Below are positions 63,420 to 64,000 of a DNA stretch of 64,000 bases, piece by piece (position 1 is the stretch's first letter; each line of letters starts with the position of its first letter). A program made the position numbers and the translations under genes. The stretch covers positions 386,182 through 450,181 of the forward strand of contig NZ_PUDR01000001.1 of NCBI RefSeq assembly GCF_003012935.1, in the 5' to 3' direction. The notes below the pieces were generated by a model. That model made no database searches and was not told the DNA's origin. It worked only from the letters and a program-made list of their open reading frames with translations. Source of the DNA: Pannonibacter carbonis (lineage in GTDB: Bacteria; Pseudomonadota; Alphaproteobacteria; Rhizobiales; Stappiaceae).

Positions 63420-64000
63420 CCCAGCGGGCTCCACGTTGCGACCACAGAAGAACGGCCAGGATGACAAAGAAGGGCAGGATGCCCCGGTACTGGCTGATAC
63501 CGTCGATGGCACTGCTCATGCCTTCGACGATGCCGATCGTGAGGCCGCCGGCCAGCGCAAGCGGGAAGGAGCGGAACGCGCCCACCAGCGCCGCCGCAAG
63601 GGCGGGAACCACCAACAGCGACAGCGACATGAAGTCGGGCGAGCGCTGCGGCGCGATGATCATCAGAGCGAAGGTCGTGAAGGCCCCCGTCACCGCCCAG
63701 ACCAGCAGGGCGAGGATGCGCACGCGCACGCCCAGCAGTTCTGCGGCCATGGGCCGTTCCGACAGGGCGCGCAGGTGCAGGCCCGTGCGGGTGCGGTTGA
63801 GGAAGGCGTCGGCAAGCAGGGTGAAGACCAGCGCCAGCACGACGGTCAGGACGGAGGCCACCGTTACCTCCACCCCTGCGAGACGGAAGGCCGAGCCGGG
63901 GAACAGGGTCGGAAACTCCTTCGGGCTTTGGCCACCGGTGAGCCGCAGCCCCAGTGCGACAATCCCGACCAGCAGCGCCGCCGTGACCGCCGCCTTGGTG
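63406..64000 (-). CDS. livH: Branched-chain amino acid-type ABC permease, LivH family (truncated by window edge)
   Basis: The C-terminal 197 codons are visible; the reading frame is open to the window end, so the N-terminus lies outside. Membrane helices and the LivH-typical LHLRALSERPMAAELLGVRV loop are present near the start of the visible part. Its stop lies inside the fused livMG gene (14-bp overlap). No LivK binding protein is visible; it should be encoded further right. Confidence 0.88.
   Translation of the reverse strand, partial: TKAAVTAALLVGIVALGLRLTGGQSPKEFPTLFPGSAFRLAGVEVTVASVLTVVLALVFTLLADAFLNRTRTGLHLRALSERPMAAELLGVRVRILALLVWAVTGAFTTFALMIIAPQRSPDFMSLSLLVVPALAAALVGAFRSFPLALAGGLTIGIVEGMSSAIDGISQYRGILPFFVILAVLLWSQRGARWDEAR

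Overview
The window is GC-rich (my estimate is low-to-mid 60s percent), densely coded chromosomal DNA from an alphaproteobacterium. The gene set (TRAP and ABC uptake systems, xylFGHBA with a ROK repressor, preTA, Lrp-hpd, rhizobial-type intergenic palindromes) fits the Hyphomicrobiales, perhaps a Stappiaceae-like marine or soil heterotroph; this placement is inference from gene content. I found no rRNA, tRNA, CRISPR array, insertion sequence or prophage.

Layout. 1-8.7 kb: a NitT/TauT-type ABC importer (permease truncated by the window edge), a RidA-family protein, a GSU2403-type nucleotidyltransferase preceded by two 27-bp palindromes, an 8-oxoguanine deaminase-like amidohydrolase, an MFS exporter, an SprA-like protease and a creatininase-family amidohydrolase; this looks like nucleobase or other cyclic-amide nitrogen scavenging. 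8.9-19 kb: TRAP permeases without a binding protein, a 2-hydroxyacid dehydrogenase, a PilZ protein, a secreted FKBP-rhodanese fusion, an SCP2 protein, an IlvD/Edd sugar-acid dehydratase with its GntR regulator, and copA behind a CueR-type promoter. 19.4-28.4 kb: a dipeptide-type ABC importer without ATPases, a membrane haem/ferredoxin-linked adenylate cyclase, an ArsC-like protein, an M15 lipoprotein, and a divergent pair of citrate synthase paralogues, one with a DNA-binding domain.

28.4-35 kb is a complete C4-dicarboxylate system: dctB-dctD sense and switch on dctPQM through a sigma-54 promoter and two palindromic upstream sites, all readable in the DNA. 35-42.5 kb: GMC oxidoreductase, DUF1203 and DUF533 proteins, a divergent Lrp regulator and hpd (tyrosine catabolism), and a GGDEF-EAL protein. 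42.7-48.8 kb: preA-preT (reductive pyrimidine catabolism) and a two-gene operon coding for a dihaem oxidoreductase and a CRTAC1-family repeat protein.

48.9-56.6 kb is the xylose regulon: ROK repressor divergent from xylF-xylH-xylG-xylB-xylA, closed by a strong terminator. 56.6-64 kb: an orphan NMT1-type binding protein with a near-perfect RutR-type operator upstream, a DeoR regulator with two tandem palindromes, a phosphotransferase, a renalase-like flavoprotein, and a branched-chain amino-acid type ABC importer with a fused LivM-LivG protein and a truncated livH. The most informative new observations are regulatory: a possible RutR-like link between the orphan binding protein and preTA, the twin palindromes at the nucleotidyltransferase gene, and an unassigned terminator that suggests a small RNA near 19.2 kb.
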